A DNA stretch of 64,000 nt from NCBI GenBank assembly GCA_032716605.1, contig CM064519.1, positions 22,149,688 to 22,213,687 on the forward strand, given 5' to 3'. Positions 54,531 through 63,610 of this stretch are shown here, piece by piece. The position numbers and the translations under genes are program-made. This stretch comes from Paralithodes platypus (lineage: Eukaryota > Arthropoda > Malacostraca > Decapoda > Lithodidae). A model generated the notes under the pieces. It was given only the letters and a program-made list of their open reading frames with translations. It had not been told where the DNA came from and did not search any database. The stretch's first letter is position 1. Each line of letters begins with the position of its first letter.

Positions 54531-57500
54531 CTCTAGGTCGCCCAGGAGAAGACCCAAAGACCAAGGCTCATTTGGGGTCTCCAGCAAAATATTCCCAGGT
54601 CTCTGACCTCCCGGAGAGGTTTCAGTCTCAGCAGGCTAACACGCAGCGAATCTACACCACAATACCCGCCCATCTCACATCCAGGCATGATCCTTCATAT
54701 AGCCTATATACCGGCTCCCTGAGCCAGGCACCTGACGTACTATTATCAAGTCAAACTGGTGCCTGACCCCCTCTCCGAACGATCGCGGTATCACTTATCT
54801 ATTCACAAGCATTCTCCATTCATTCCTATTCATTACCACTTATCTTGCCTGTTCTTCAGTCATCTCTCTACCTTCTAACGCTTGTACTACACCATCTCTC
54901 CCTCTACCTCCTCTTGTTTCTGACTCATATACTCCCTTTGTAAGGCTTTCATCTTCCATTCGTTCAACATTTCTATACCAGCACAGCACCCTGCTGTCCA
55001 CTCTGGCCGATAAGGGTTCCTGCTGTCACACTCTCCTACGTACCTCTTCATTCCTTTACTGTATGTCTCTACGCGTCAATCGACACATATTCCTCAAGCA
55101 GCTCATCTCCATAACATCCAACTTTCTTTTCTCTTGTGCCTTCAAAGCACATGTCTCAGCCCCATACATCCCTGTTGGTACAACTATCCCTCGATACATT
55201 GCACTTTTAGCTTTCATTCAGAGATTTCTCACCTTCTACATACTTTCCATTGCTTCAAAAACTTTCCTTCCTTCATATACTCTCTGTCTTACCTCCATTT
55301 CCACATCTGCATTCCCGCTTATCACTCCGTCTAGATATTTAAACCACTCCACTTGTTCCAGTTTTTCCCCATCCAGTAGTACATTTGGATTTACCCTACG
55401 AGCATCTCTATTACATACTATCACTTTACTTTTATTGACATACACTCTCAGCTTCTTCCTCTCACATACCACACCAAACTTTTTTATTACTCGCTGTAGC
55501 TTCTCTTCAGAATCCGACACCAACGCTGTGTCATCAGCAAACGGCAACTGATTCAACTCCCAATCTCTACCATTCTTTCCAACTAAACCCAATCCTCTAC
55601 CCATGGGTCTCACTTTTACTTCCCTTACCACGCCATCCTATAGACATTAAGCAACCTTGGGGTAGAATGTAGAGTTCGGGAGAACCACCCGCCTTGTTTA
55701 CAATACGCGGAGCGGCGGCGATGCTTGCCATCATGTTCCAGTCTATTTTGACTGCCGTTGGATACAATAATATGTTTAGGGGGGGCTTTGCCCCCCCCCC
55801 CCCCCATGACATATTGTCATCATCATATATATTGCCAGTAGGGGGCAAATAACCGAAAAAAAAAAAAATGCTGTCAAAATAGACGCAAACTTAACCGCGG
55901 CGATCGACCATGTAAACATGACGGCGGCGGCGGCGGACGCTTGCGATCAAGTTCCCGACTATTTTGACTGCCATTTGATACAATAATATGTTGAGGGGGG
56001 GCTTTGCCCCCACTCATCCCCCCCATGACATTTTGTCATGATCATATATATTGCCAGCAGGGGGCAAATAACTGAGAAAAAAAATCGCCGTCAAAATAGA
56101 CGCGACCTTAACCGCGGCGATCGACCTATGTAAACAAGACGACCGTACGCCCGGACACTACATCCATCCCCAACCTTGTCACAGATCTACAGTACATTTA
56201 CCTCAAACCATTCACTCGAGTTACTTCCTACTCTAACACATGTTAGACTGCTCTCTTCATAAACTCTTAAAAAATTTCCTCCAATTTCATAAATCCTTAG
56301 CACCTTCCACATTGCTTCTCGATCGACACGATCATACGCTTTTTCGAAATCCATATAAACCCAAAATATCTAATTTTTCTCTAAATACTTCTCGCATAGC
56401 TCTTACTGAAAAAATCTGATCTACACACCCTCTTCCCCTCCTAAAACTGCACTGCTCTTCTCCTATTGCACCTTCTGTATCCTTTATTATCCTCTCTATT
56501 AAAACCCTGCCATACAGCTTTCCAATAACTGATAATAAACTAATACCTCTATATCTTGTACACTCCTGCCGGTCTCCCTTCCCCTTGTACAAAGGCACAA
56601 TACAGTACATGCACTCCTCCAGTCTAATGGTACCATTGACACAACAAAGCAGACATTGAATGGTCTCACCAGCCAATCTATAGACCGGCCACGGACTACG
56701 TGTCAGAAAATTCTATGTACCCACGCACCCGGCAAAATTATAAAAACTTAAATAATGAAAAATAAAAATGAAAATAACCGGCGTCTTTTCGTTGATAACT
56801 GTAAATGTAAACTCTGTGTGAATGAATTTGATTTTGAACATCAAACATTTTTTAAAAGTTACATTACCAATACAAAATTTTTGTTTCTAAATTCTTCTGT
56901 TAATGTAACATCTCCATGTAAAGTAAAGAATGTTATCTATTTAATAACCTGTGAGAAATGTGGTATACAATATGTTGGAAAGACGGAGCAATGTTTAAGA
57001 GAAAGAGCCTACGGGCATAGATCAGGAATTAAGAACGGCATCGACTCCAAGATTCTTCTATATAAGCATTTTAACACAGATTGTACTAAATTTGATTGTA
57101 AATACAAAATTATAGAAATTGTTCAAAGTAATCAAAATGTTTTAGATAGAGAAAATTATTGGATTGGAAAATTAATGACCATCTATCCATTTGGACTTAA
57201 CAATCAAATAAAAAATGTAGGCAACATTTTGTATAAAGATTTATTAAAAAACGATTTTAAATAACCCATATTTTAACTTCCCTGTTTTAAACAGAAGACC
57301 TGGTAGACACGGTAATAGAAGACTAAATACATTTAATAAAAAGAAAAGCAGGTCTGATATTATAATTATTGTTAATAATTTATATTCATTATATCGAAAT
57401 TTCGGAATTAAAAAATTAAAAGATTCATTGAAAGGCCTACAAAAGAAAAGTTTTGCTCCTTTTATAGAAAATATTCTAAATAATAACATAATTTCACAAA

Positions 57501-60500
57501 TAAATTTAAGAATATAGTCTTTGCTTTTATGGGATATATTAGAGCTAATTCTAAGAAATCCAAAGATAACCGTATTAAAGATAAAGTCCTGTCCACTTTA
57601 AATTATTCCTCTAAAATTTTAGACAAAATTAATGTTAACAGTCTTATTAATTCAAAGAAAGTTAAGTCCATATTACCAGATGGTTGTAAAGATTTCAAAC
57701 CATTAATAGTGTATTCATATGAACGACCTGTTGGGTCTATTATTTGTAATTATAATAAAGTTTTAGGAAATCTTTCAGATAATGATATTTTCAATAATAA
57801 TAAATGCGTGTGTGAAAGAGTCATGGATATGCCAGCTAGCAGACGTGATGCACTAGCAAAGTTCATTTATAGTCCGATATGTCACATATTAACAGGTGAT
57901 GTAGAACTAGTTAAACATTTTGCAAACGACAAATTAGCGGAGCTATGTCGTAAAGGGTTTAAATTTAGAATAGGGAGTAATAAAGTAACATGGGACATAA
58001 TTTTAAAAGATATTGTTTTTTCAGTCAATAAATTAAAAGATAAATTGTTAAAAATTGCGTGCTGCAATGCGAGAGAACTAGAAGCATGGTCTAAATTATT
58101 AATTAAGTTAATTAGAAATAAAATTTTCTCGCTTAAAAATGAATTTAATCTTTCAGATTTTATAGACTATAATTATAATAAGCTTAAAGCTGATTTAATA
58201 AATTTACATAAACATTTTGTAATCACTACAGTAGATAAAGCCAGCAATAATTATAGCTTCACATGTAAGAAATTTTATCTTGAAAATATGAAAAAAGAAT
58301 TAGGTATTAAGGGTAACATATTACGTAAAAATATTTGCGGTAATTCTGTTTATGAAATTCAAAATAATCTGAATATTGATAACTTAATCGATGAACATAC
58401 CAAGAAAAATATAATATTTGATATTAAACTTTCTGATAAGAACAAGTGCATTGCAAAATTATACATGTTACCTAAATTTCATAAAAGACCTTATAAATAT
58501 CGCTTTATTGCCGGAGCAAAATTTGCTACCACTAAAACTCTATCAGAACAAGTAGTAAATTGCTTAAAATACATTAAAAGTACTCATAAAAGATATTGTA
58601 ATACCATCATGAGAAGAACTGGCATTAACTATTATTGGAGTGTTGACAATTCGTTAGAAGTTATTGATAAAATAAATACCATGCCGAAAGTTACCTCGGT
58701 ACATAGCTTCGACTTTTCAACTTTGTATACCAATTTGCCTTTAGATTTAGTATATTCAGAGCTTTGCTTTATTATAGATTTGCACTTTGACAGGTTCGTT
58801 AGGAATGGTAATTATTTCATAAATGTTTATACATATTTTAATAATGCATCACTTAGCTCTACTCCCACTAGTTCTGTATATTTTGATAGAACTAAACTTA
58901 AAGATGCCCTTAAATTCCTCCTTTTCAATACTTATGTTAGATTCGGGCCGTACATTTTCAAACAAATATTAGGAATTCCTATGGGTGGAAATGCTAGCCC
59001 TTTAATTGCAGACTTATTCTTGCTTGCTTTAGAATTTAAATATATAAAAGACTTAGTTGACAGTAGCAAGAAAAATAAAATTCCAGAAAAATTAGCACTT
59101 GCTAAACTGTTAAGTAATAATAGTAGATATATTGATGATATTCTTGTTTGCAATTTGTTAAATTTTAATCAAGTTGCTAAACTTATTTACCCTAATTCTA
59201 TTCCCCTCACACAATGTAACGTAAATTATAAAGTTGAAAATTTTCTTGATATAAATATAGAGATTGTTAATGAACAGTGCATACTTAAAGTATATCACAA
59301 AGTTGATGATTTTAATTTTAACGTAATAAACTTTCCTTTCCCTAGTAGTAATATCGATAGTAAAATCACTTATAATTGTTTTTATTCCCAATTAATAAGA
59401 TTTTGTAAAATCTGCACTAAAGTAGATGACTTTTGGGCTAGAGCTAGGTTACTATACAGACTCTTAGTGGACAGAGGTTTTGAGGCAAGTAAATTGTTCC
59501 ATAAATTTAATCTTTTTAGGGTCAATTATTGTGACTGTATTCTAAAATTTGACATCAATAATTTTAATCAAGCATTTTTAACTTGAAGTTTCTTGTATAA
59601 CCTCTGCTTACTTTTTGTCTGTATTTATTGTTTATCTTTTTCTTTTTCTATTATTATTATTATTATTAATATTGATGATTTTTTAAATTTATTGTTCTTG
59701 TTAAAAGAGTACTCTTTGTTTAAATCTGTTGTTACTTCATATTTTGCAATTATTTCTCTTTATATTATATGTATTCATTGTCGATAGTATCAATTGCTTA
59801 CTTTTGCGATTTCCTTAGTTTATTTGTGCTATAAATGTAGGTTATTTGTAGGGTAGTTATTGATAGGGGTCACTTGAGGCATGCTATGCTTACAGGTACC
59901 TACCCGATAGCACTATCGTTAGTGAGTGCTGTACTGTATTTTATATATTATTTTGTAATAGTATAGATATCTTATCAATATTTGTATTTTTTACTATTGT
60001 TAATGTCTTGTCATGTTGCAAATTTGATTTTAAATAATATTTTGACATTTAACATGTAGTTTCTTTATTCATGCAGAGTTTAGTAAAATTTGCCAGAACG
60101 TCCCGGACTTCCCAAACTTGACTACTTCCTTTAACGTGACGATAGTGCGTTGTTATATGTGCGATTGGTTTGCTTGGGAAACAGATTAACTTGCTCATGT
60201 AGTGATGTACACCCTATGTGGTGGATTGTGTTCTTTTATTTAATAATTTTCATTTTAGTAAACGTTGTTTCCACATAGCGATTTTGATAATTTAATTTGA
60301 CTTTATATTGTCCTTGTCCCAATTTTGGTTTGTTTAGTTTGCAAGTTTTACATTTTAATCATATCTCCACCCTTCTTAATACACTCCACATAAATACCAT
60401 CTATACACTGAGACTCTACTTTACCCACTCTCATTTGTCTCACTGCTTCTTTCACCTCATTCTTCCCAATCCTTTCATTCATTCCCTGCCACTTGGGTAG

Positions 60501-63103
60501 TCTGTGCAACCTATCTCTATCAACCACTGCCTCCCATCTCTTACACTTTTCACTAATAACTCTCCATTTGCATCTTTCACTGACTCTTCCCTCTTTTATT
60601 CTCCTTTCCTTACTCTATTTACCTCCTTCCAGAGCATCTTCTTTCGTTCCTCAATACTAAAAGACAAATATTGTAACCTAAATTTTACAAAACCTGCTAC
60701 AATGTTACAATAAAGACTCACTCTGAAGTAACGTCAACATCAGCATTGAGACCGAGTAGTGAGAGTGAAGGTAAGGCAGCGTTAACACGACGTAGACCAA
60801 GTTCCTTGGCCGGGGGCTGCATGGTGGGCACCTTCTCCCATGGCTTGGACGGCCGGATACCAAGAACTTCTGCTATGCGACCCTTGGGTGTTGTGATTGG
60901 AGGGGGGTGGATCAGCTTTTTGGCACCCTGAAATAGAGAGGTATAGGCAAAGGTGAGTTCAGGATATACAAAAGATGTATGGTCGCGCTAATAAGTCATG
61001 TCCCAGCTGTCATTACGTTTGGCTTGCTCTGTGCTGTACTAATGTCTGTCAGATGTTGAATAGGGTAGGTAAGTGTAGGAACATGTTTGTATATTTCACT
61101 CGGTATGAAGAAATGAAGCTTAGATATTGTTGATACCAATTATTGATAAAAACATACTGGGTGCCGAGACATCACTTATTAGCGCGATTGTAAATTATAT
61201 ACAGTTGTGGTGAACTATGATAGATAATCACCTTTTATAATCTATTAATTTTTTAAGTGAAGTTCTGAAGGATTTGGAATACCGGTATAGTAAAGCATTG
61301 CATTACCATATCTTGTTTGGATGTGATAAAAGGTTGAAATGAGTGCATAGTTATTATGTACCATTATCTGCAGTTAGTTAATGTTTTGCTTGTGGTGTTC
61401 AGCATTCATTTCAGTTAAGTTGTCAAGTCTCATATATTTTATTAATCTTTAACTTTTACAAAATTCCAATTATCAGATTATTTTCAATTGCATATAAAGC
61501 TAACAATCCTCAGAAGAACAATCACCTTTTTCTTCTTTCTCTTTGTTTTCCTCTTCCGCTTGACTGTCTTCCTGGTCTTGCGCTTCACTTTGAGACCACG
61601 TCGGCCGGTCTTGGAGGTGGACGTGGCTTTCTTCTTGGTAGTGGTTTTTCTTTTCTTAGTTACTTTTCTCTTCTTCTTGCGCACCACCTTCCTCTTCTTC
61701 CTCTTAGGGGCTTTGGTGGTTCTGCGTGGTTTAGCAGCAGCAGTGGTGGTGGTGGTGGTGGTGGTGGTAGTGGTGGCGGTGATATCACTGGGGTCTAACT
61801 GTGAACTGCTCTCACCATGTTGTGATGACACAGCTTCCTCCTCTGCATTCTGCAGTATACAGAAGAGATCTCTTATATTAATATAACAATTAAATATACT
61901 ATAGGTAGCGCCAACGAACTTGACAATAATTTTGATCCCTGACCTCTTCGTAACTCAAAAGGGACTAGAGCAAACTGGCTGTAAATATCCACACCTATTA
62001 CCTGGTGGACTCTTCCCAAATAAAGAGGAATATCAGCCTGATTGCTTTCATCCATTTTGAGTTATAAGAAGCTAAGGGGTCAAGATTATTGTGATGTTGG
62101 TTAGCGCTACCTATAGTACTAGCTATAACTACTGATGTTCAACAAGTAGTCTACAAAAATATAAGTTGGTCAGGCAATGTGGAAAAGTCATGTTCTATTC
62201 CATCCTAAAATTGTAAATGAGCTAAAACTAGGGAAAAAGTAAATATTGAACTACCCTTGTATCATACTACTGTATAAAGGTTAAGTGTAATATGTATTAA
62301 AAATTTAATGTACAGTATAACATAGTTACAAAGTACAGTATATAAACCCACTTGGCCCTTTTGATGTGATTCAGTATCTTTACCTTATCTTATATAGATA
62401 CAGTAATTCACACACCCAACGTAATAAGACTCACAGCAATAGCATCAATGAGAGCCTGTTGTTGTCGCTCCTGCTGCTGTTCCCGCCGTAGTTCAGCGGC
62501 GGAGGCTCTATGTTGTCGTGATCGAGTGATGCGAGCGCGGACTCTTTCAGAGGCCCTGGTGCGTGGCAGCAGGCGGGGACGCTCGATGGCACGGTTGGGA
62601 CGCAGGGGTGGTAGTGAAGAAGTCGGAGCTCCATCTTCTATGAGATCTAGCACCTCACCAGCTTCAATCTCCTTAGCCTGAAATATTGATAGTCATTATT
62701 CAAATTGTAACTCATACTTGTTCCACATTCTACAAAATTAGTAGATTGGCTGGGCTGCTGTTACTTATAAGAAAATATTCTAACAAGCAATAATAGTCCC
62801 CCAACCCATTACTGTTACTTTTGAGCATTCGGTAAAAACCATAATCAATAAACAATGATAAACCTAGCCAGTTACTGTACTCTCATACTCCTAATACCAT
62901 CAATCAAATCAAATATTAAATAGTTTGAGTTAAGACTGTACCCCAGAAGCAGCAGGTGAGGAGTTAAGGGCAGTGCAGTCAGAACAGAACCACTCCAGTA
63001 TAGGGACCCGGGTCAGGGGTGGTGTCAGACAATCCAGGTGATAACCCAGGTCACATCCGTCACACAGTAGTAGCCGGTCCTCACGATCACAACGACCACA
63101 TAC
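44111..63103 (-). CDS. PHRF1: PHD and RING finger domain-containing protein 1, 5' end off window
   Basis: A nuclear protein. In vertebrates PHRF1 is reported as a ubiquitin ligase (TGIF turnover) that binds the phosphorylated RNA polymerase II CTD. Eight exons give about 1907 in-frame residues. In order: the PHD finger, a PHRF1-specific arginine-rich linker (RTRASERVRARITRSR), a Thr tract and Lys-rich block, GRIAEVLGIR and ELGLRRVNAALPSLSLLGL, then the giant exon (DVLGSIMASQSVLL, acidic run, RD/RE repeats, RS domain, proline-rich part), and last QERVVEEVKLSLKPFY with CHNKSGEINPTKI, the conserved SRI-like end. The RING domain, expected N-terminal to the PHD, would lie beyond 64000. All introns are GT-AG. 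The 7,998-bp intron 52724-60721 holds a Naiad element nested in a LINE. The stop is TAA at 44111-44113. Confidence 0.95.
44500..44980 (+). pseudogene. LINE C-terminal fragment (HPFGDHGV family), copy 4
   Basis: AACCAGTGACAAGTAATAGG to GGCCACCCCTTCGGGGATCA. A local duplication of GGCAGACCAAGAGTGAGGTG type near 44787 and 44822. More diverged than copies 1 and 2. Lies in the last PHRF1 intron. Confidence 0.8.
45055..45215 (+). mobile_element. tRNA-derived SINE, copy 2
   Basis: ATAGCGTAATGCTTAGTGCA (A-box side), then GGCTCGAGTCC (B-box-like) and TACCACATTG, and a tail with CATTAATTAGGTTTAT and TTGGTGGGTTGGTG. Confidence 0.65.
45545..45690 (+). mobile_element. tRNA-derived SINE, copy 3
   Basis: TTTGTGGTGCAATGCACAAG (A-box side), GGTTCGAATCC (perfect B box), GGACTGCCACATG, and the tail CATTAATCGAGTTTAGGAGT shared with 7229-7346. 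Confidence 0.72.
45695..46275 (-). repeat. Two dispersed repeats in the last PHRF1 intron
   Basis: 45695-46010 is the inverted relative of 9400-9760. 46022-46275 is a longer member of the CTCGAGTCGGCCA 3'-end family and shares GGAGAAGTTCCGGTCTCAGC-like sequence with 54595-54650. Confidence 0.65.
46440..46568 (-). CDS. PHRF1: PHRF1 exon: SRI-like region, first half
   Basis: 43 codons, FLKKVQRQERVVEEVKLSLK to EIMRKCVQK. Near-identical in pattern to the human MQERAVEEVKLAIKPFY segment. Acceptor TACAG, donor GTAAGA. Confidence 0.95.
46640..47215 (+). repeat. Dispersed repeat shared with 54155-54365
   Basis: TTGTTGTTGCTGTTTCCCAG, GGCTGTCTGGCCGAGCAAGG and GGCCAAGGCCAT words recur at 54155-54365 (there GCTGCCTGGCCGAACAGCC). 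The open frames have no recognisable domain. Lies in a 778-bp PHRF1 intron. Confidence 0.55.
47347..47414 (-). CDS. PHRF1: PHRF1 exon: short linker
   Basis: 68 nt: two bases completing Gly, then KKADGNEEDIPSSAVDLQV and KEK. Acceptor TGTAG, donor GTAAGT. Too short to stand out as an ORF; supported by exact phase joining on both sides. Confidence 0.87.
47485..47850 (+). pseudogene. LINE C-terminal fragment
   Basis: DATCVDTFSTTNIARNADEA, AAR, EKYQAIARNHQFEPLAFET and GVFGPTTLKMVNEIGRK, then NASSVM-like sequence in another frame. This matches the CVDT...FEPLAxET...GP tail common to one group of arthropod LINE RTs. 5'-truncated, within a PHRF1 intron. Confidence 0.75.
47851..48395. other. Intronic, nothing recognised
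   Basis: AT-rich flank of the giant PHRF1 exon. No gene or clear repeat. Confidence 0.4.
48396..52723 (-). CDS. PHRF1: PHRF1 giant exon (4,328 nt)
   Basis: About 1442 codons without a stop. It opens with one base of the split Glu, then PDEYGDAILAAGVRRGR; the TTG at 52696-52698 is not a start. Contents, counted from that TTG: DVLGSIMASQSVLL near 55-70; Gly/Ser-rich; an acidic run with eleven Asp about 229-246; Glu/Asp/Lys-rich to about 560; RD/RE repeats about 600-690; RS domain about 725-815; Lys-rich to 930; proline-rich about 1030-1210; an APK repeat about 1230-1246; a basic end RGRGRPAPLKAGKGEK. RS and RD/RE tracts are typical of proteins tied to transcription and splicing. Donor GTAAGT. 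The reading on into the intron (GKLIFIRLGQYY) is not coding. Confidence 0.95.
52724..54154. other. Intronic, weak repeats
   Basis: Start of the 8-kb PHRF1 intron. 53000-53350 has GGTGGACGGTGGTGTCG-like and GGTGGCACTATGGAGTGGG-like words but no domain I can name. 53670-53900 holds two related stretches (ACAAAAGAACTCTCGTAGGG and ACAACAGAGCTCTTATAGGG). Confidence 0.4.
54155..54780. repeat. Dispersed repeats and poly-A
   Basis: 54155-54365 relates to 46640-46760. 54418-54490 is the CTCGAGTCGGCCA family (minus) followed by an A run (54500-54523) and GTCGCCCAGGAGAAGACCC, as at 46180. A G run lies at 54358-54374. Confidence 0.6.
54781..56694 (-). pseudogene. LINE RT pseudogene interrupted twice (C-terminal part)
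   Basis: Read on the minus strand: IVPLYKGKGDRQECTRYRGI, SLLSVIGKLYGRVLIERII and EEQCSFRRGRGCVDQIFSV (56332-56676), a GC-rich insert (55660-56165), then LPFADDTALVSDSEEKLQRV, KSKVIV and WFKYLDGVISG (55236-55600). Several frameshifts. The N-terminal continuation is at 60361-60655, beyond the Naiad element. Confidence 0.85.
55660..56165. repeat. GC-rich tandem repeat with CAAAATAGACGC
   Basis: A unit of about 235-240 bp occurs twice: TATTTTGACTGCC, GATACAATAATATG, GGGGGGCTTTGCCCCC, CATGACAT, TTGCCAG(T/C)AGGGGGCAAATA, CGTCAAAATAGACGC and CGCGGCGATCGACC(A/T)TG. It interrupts the LINE RT and shares words with the TTAGG-bearing repeat. Confidence 0.75.
56755..57264 (+). CDS. Naiad GIY-YIG endonuclease domain
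   Basis: 169 aa. A zinc-type cluster CKCKLC (residues 16-21) with His29. GIY-YIG motif spread as VIYLITCEKCGIQYVGKT (60-77), then RERAYGHR (83-89, catalytic Arg and His) and RENYWIGKL (132-140, metal-binding Glu). This nuclease nicks the target for reverse transcription in the family. The ORF stops at 57262-57264, while the next 83 codons of plausible linker (VLNRRPGRHGNRRLNTFNKK) continue one frame over to a TAG at 57515-57517. A fusion to the RT has therefore been lost by two compensating frame changes. A short upstream reading MYPRTRQNYKNLN (about 56715) may be the real N-terminus. Confidence 0.86.
   Translation: MKNKNENNRRLFVDNCKCKLCVNEFDFEHQTFFKSYITNTKFLFLNSSVNVTSPCKVKNVIYLITCEKCGIQYVGKTEQCLRERAYGHRSGIKNGIDSKILLYKHFNTDCTKFDCKYKIIEIVQSNQNVLDRENYWIGKLMTIYPFGLNNQIKNVGNILYKDLLKNDFK
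57529..59586 (+). CDS. Naiad reverse transcriptase
   Basis: 685 aa, uninterrupted. KCVC (CxC, residues 93-95) in the linker domain typical of the clade. Core: KLYMLPKFHKRPYKYRFIAG about 308-327; HSFDFSTLYTNLP (motif A) about 390; GIPMGGNASPLIADLFL (motif B) about 482; SRYIDDILV (motif C) about 530; then FLDINIEIV and WARARLLYRLLVDRGF in the thumb. PLE RTs are the closest relatives of telomerase RT. The catalytic Asp residues are all present, so the protein could be active if translated. The displayed ATG may be internal, since the intact element should be one ORF with the endonuclease. AT-rich codon use differs sharply from PHRF1 around it. Confidence 0.9.
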   Translation: MGYIRANSKKSKDNRIKDKVLSTLNYSSKILDKINVNSLINSKKVKSILPDGCKDFKPLIVYSYERPVGSIICNYNKVLGNLSDNDIFNNNKCVCERVMDMPASRRDALAKFIYSPICHILTGDVELVKHFANDKLAELCRKGFKFRIGSNKVTWDIILKDIVFSVNKLKDKLLKIACCNARELEAWSKLLIKLIRNKIFSLKNEFNLSDFIDYNYNKLKADLINLHKHFVITTVDKASNNYSFTCKKFYLENMKKELGIKGNILRKNICGNSVYEIQNNLNIDNLIDEHTKKNIIFDIKLSDKNKCIAKLYMLPKFHKRPYKYRFIAGAKFATTKTLSEQVVNCLKYIKSTHKRYCNTIMRRTGINYYWSVDNSLEVIDKINTMPKVTSVHSFDFSTLYTNLPLDLVYSELCFIIDLHFDRFVRNGNYFINVYTYFNNASLSSTPTSSVYFDRTKLKDALKFLLFNTYVRFGPYIFKQILGIPMGGNASPLIADLFLLALEFKYIKDLVDSSKKNKIPEKLALAKLLSNNSRYIDDILVCNLLNFNQVAKLIYPNSIPLTQCNVNYKVENFLDINIEIVNEQCILKVYHKVDDFNFNVINFPFPSSNIDSKITYNCFYSQLIRFCKICTKVDDFWARARLLYRLLVDRGFEASKLFHKFNLFRVNYCDCILKFDINNFNQAFLT
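60361..60655 (-). pseudogene. LINE RT pseudogene, N-terminal continuation
   Basis: The minus strand reads MNERIGKNEVKEAVRQMRVG, CIDGIYVECIKKGGDM, which joins across the Naiad element to LAGETIQCLLCCVNGTIRLE (56676 downward). A typical pre-motif-0 region of this LINE group. Confidence 0.82.
60722..60927 (-). CDS. PHRF1: PHRF1 exon: GRIAEVLGIR region
   Basis: 68 codons plus two bases, GAKKLIHPPPITTPKGRIAE to SLLGLNADVDVTS. Matches the human KSRIARTLGLRR and SLGLLRADIG stretch in order. Acceptor TTTCAG, donor GTGAGT. The split Glu codon is completed in the giant exon 8 kb away. Confidence 0.92.
60928..61525. other. PHRF1 intron, nothing recognised
   Basis: 598-bp intron between the GRIAEVLGIR and Lys-rich exons. 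No repeat or RNA signal seen. Confidence 0.4.
61526..61849 (-). CDS. PHRF1: PHRF1 exon: Thr tract and Lys/Arg-rich block
   Basis: 108 codons in phase 0, starting NAEEEAVSSQHGESS. A run of eleven Thr (ACC repeats about 61743-61778), then KPRRTTKAPKRKKRKVV and repeated KRK/KKK clusters that look like nuclear localisation signals. Acceptor CTGCAG, donor GTGATT. Confidence 0.85.
61850..62434. other. PHRF1 intron, weak inverted repeat
   Basis: 585-bp intron. TATACTATAGGTAGCGCCAAC (about 61894-61914) and GGTTAGCGCTACCTATAGTA (about 62099-62118) are inverted, so a small TIR element of about 225 bp is possible; no ORF. Confidence 0.45.
62435..62677 (-). CDS. PHRF1: PHRF1 exon: arginine-rich linker
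   Basis: 81 codons in phase 0, AKEIEAGEVLDLIEDGAPTS to QALIDAIA. RTRASERVRARITRSRQ corresponds to the conserved RTRQSERVR stretch of vertebrate PHRF1. Acceptor TTTCAG, donor GTGAGT. Confidence 0.92.
62942..63103 (-). CDS. PHRF1: PHRF1 exon: PHD finger
   Basis: 54 codons, VCGRCDREDRLLLCDGCDLG then YHLDCLTPPL and WFCSDCTAL: the C4HC3 zinc ligands less the first Cys, which must lie in the previous exon. Reads methylated or unmodified histone tails in the family. Acceptor TTCAG, donor GTACAG (weak). Confidence 0.95.
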
Positions 63104-63344
63104 CTGAATAATAATTACCATACAATATATTTATACTACACACCAGGGTGTCAAACAAGATACTATTCAAAACCAGGCAAAAAAACAAGTCATATAATTT
63201 TAGTGGATATTATCAAATACACAGAGTTAAAGTTAAGGCTTACAGTTTGCATTATGTCTTTGGAAGTGATAAAATAGCCCAAACAATACAATATCATGTA
63301 CCGGGTATAAATATCTGTATTCCATTTCATAATTATTTTTACTA

Positions 63345-63610
63345 CCTACCTACCCGATAGCACTATCGTTAGTGAGAGCAGTATGTATTTTGTACTACAG
63401 TATTGTTAATATCTTGTCAAATTGAAAATTTGCTTGAATACAAAATTATGACATAAATTGTAGTTTCTTTATTCATACAGAATTTAGTCAAATTTACATG
63501 AACGTCCTGGACTTCCAAAATTAACTAATTTTTTTAATGTGACGATAGTGCCTTGTTATATGTGCAATTAGTTTGCTTGGGACACACATTAACTTGCTCA
63601 TGTAGTGATG
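63345..63610 (+). mobile_element. Naiad 3' UTR fragment, copy F
   Basis: ACCTACCCGATAGCACTATC to TTAACTTGCTCATGTAGTGA. Its last roughly 150 bp are missing because a CR1 fragment replaces them at 63611. Lies in the intron upstream of the PHD exon. Confidence 0.8.

Larger units (their letters stand above)
56695..60360 (+). mobile_element. Naiad-type Penelope-like element, near complete (3.67 kb)
   Basis: Order: a short leader, an N-terminal GIY-YIG endonuclease (56755-57264), a linker in another frame, a RT with a CxC motif (57529-59586), a 3' UTR of about 770 bp with the CGATAGCACTATCG hairpin, and the end GCAAGTTTTACATTTTAAT. The permuted order (endonuclease first, CxC linker) is the published hallmark of the Naiad/Chlamys clade; canonical Penelope elements have it last. 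Inserted in LINE RT sequence: the left flank ends CCAATCTAT and the right flank begins ATCATATCTCC, which join as one LINE frame. Confidence 0.88.

Noticed and set aside
56755..59586. Selenocysteine-coding Naiad
   Set aside because: Some Naiads use UGA as selenocysteine, but the breaks here are TAA and TAG, and the nuclease and RT have no in-frame TGA.
59587..60360. Hammerhead ribozyme in the Penelope-like element
   Set aside because: Canonical Penelope elements carry them, but I found no CTGATGA core with a matching GAAA in the 3' UTR or leader on either strand. Published Naiads also lack them.
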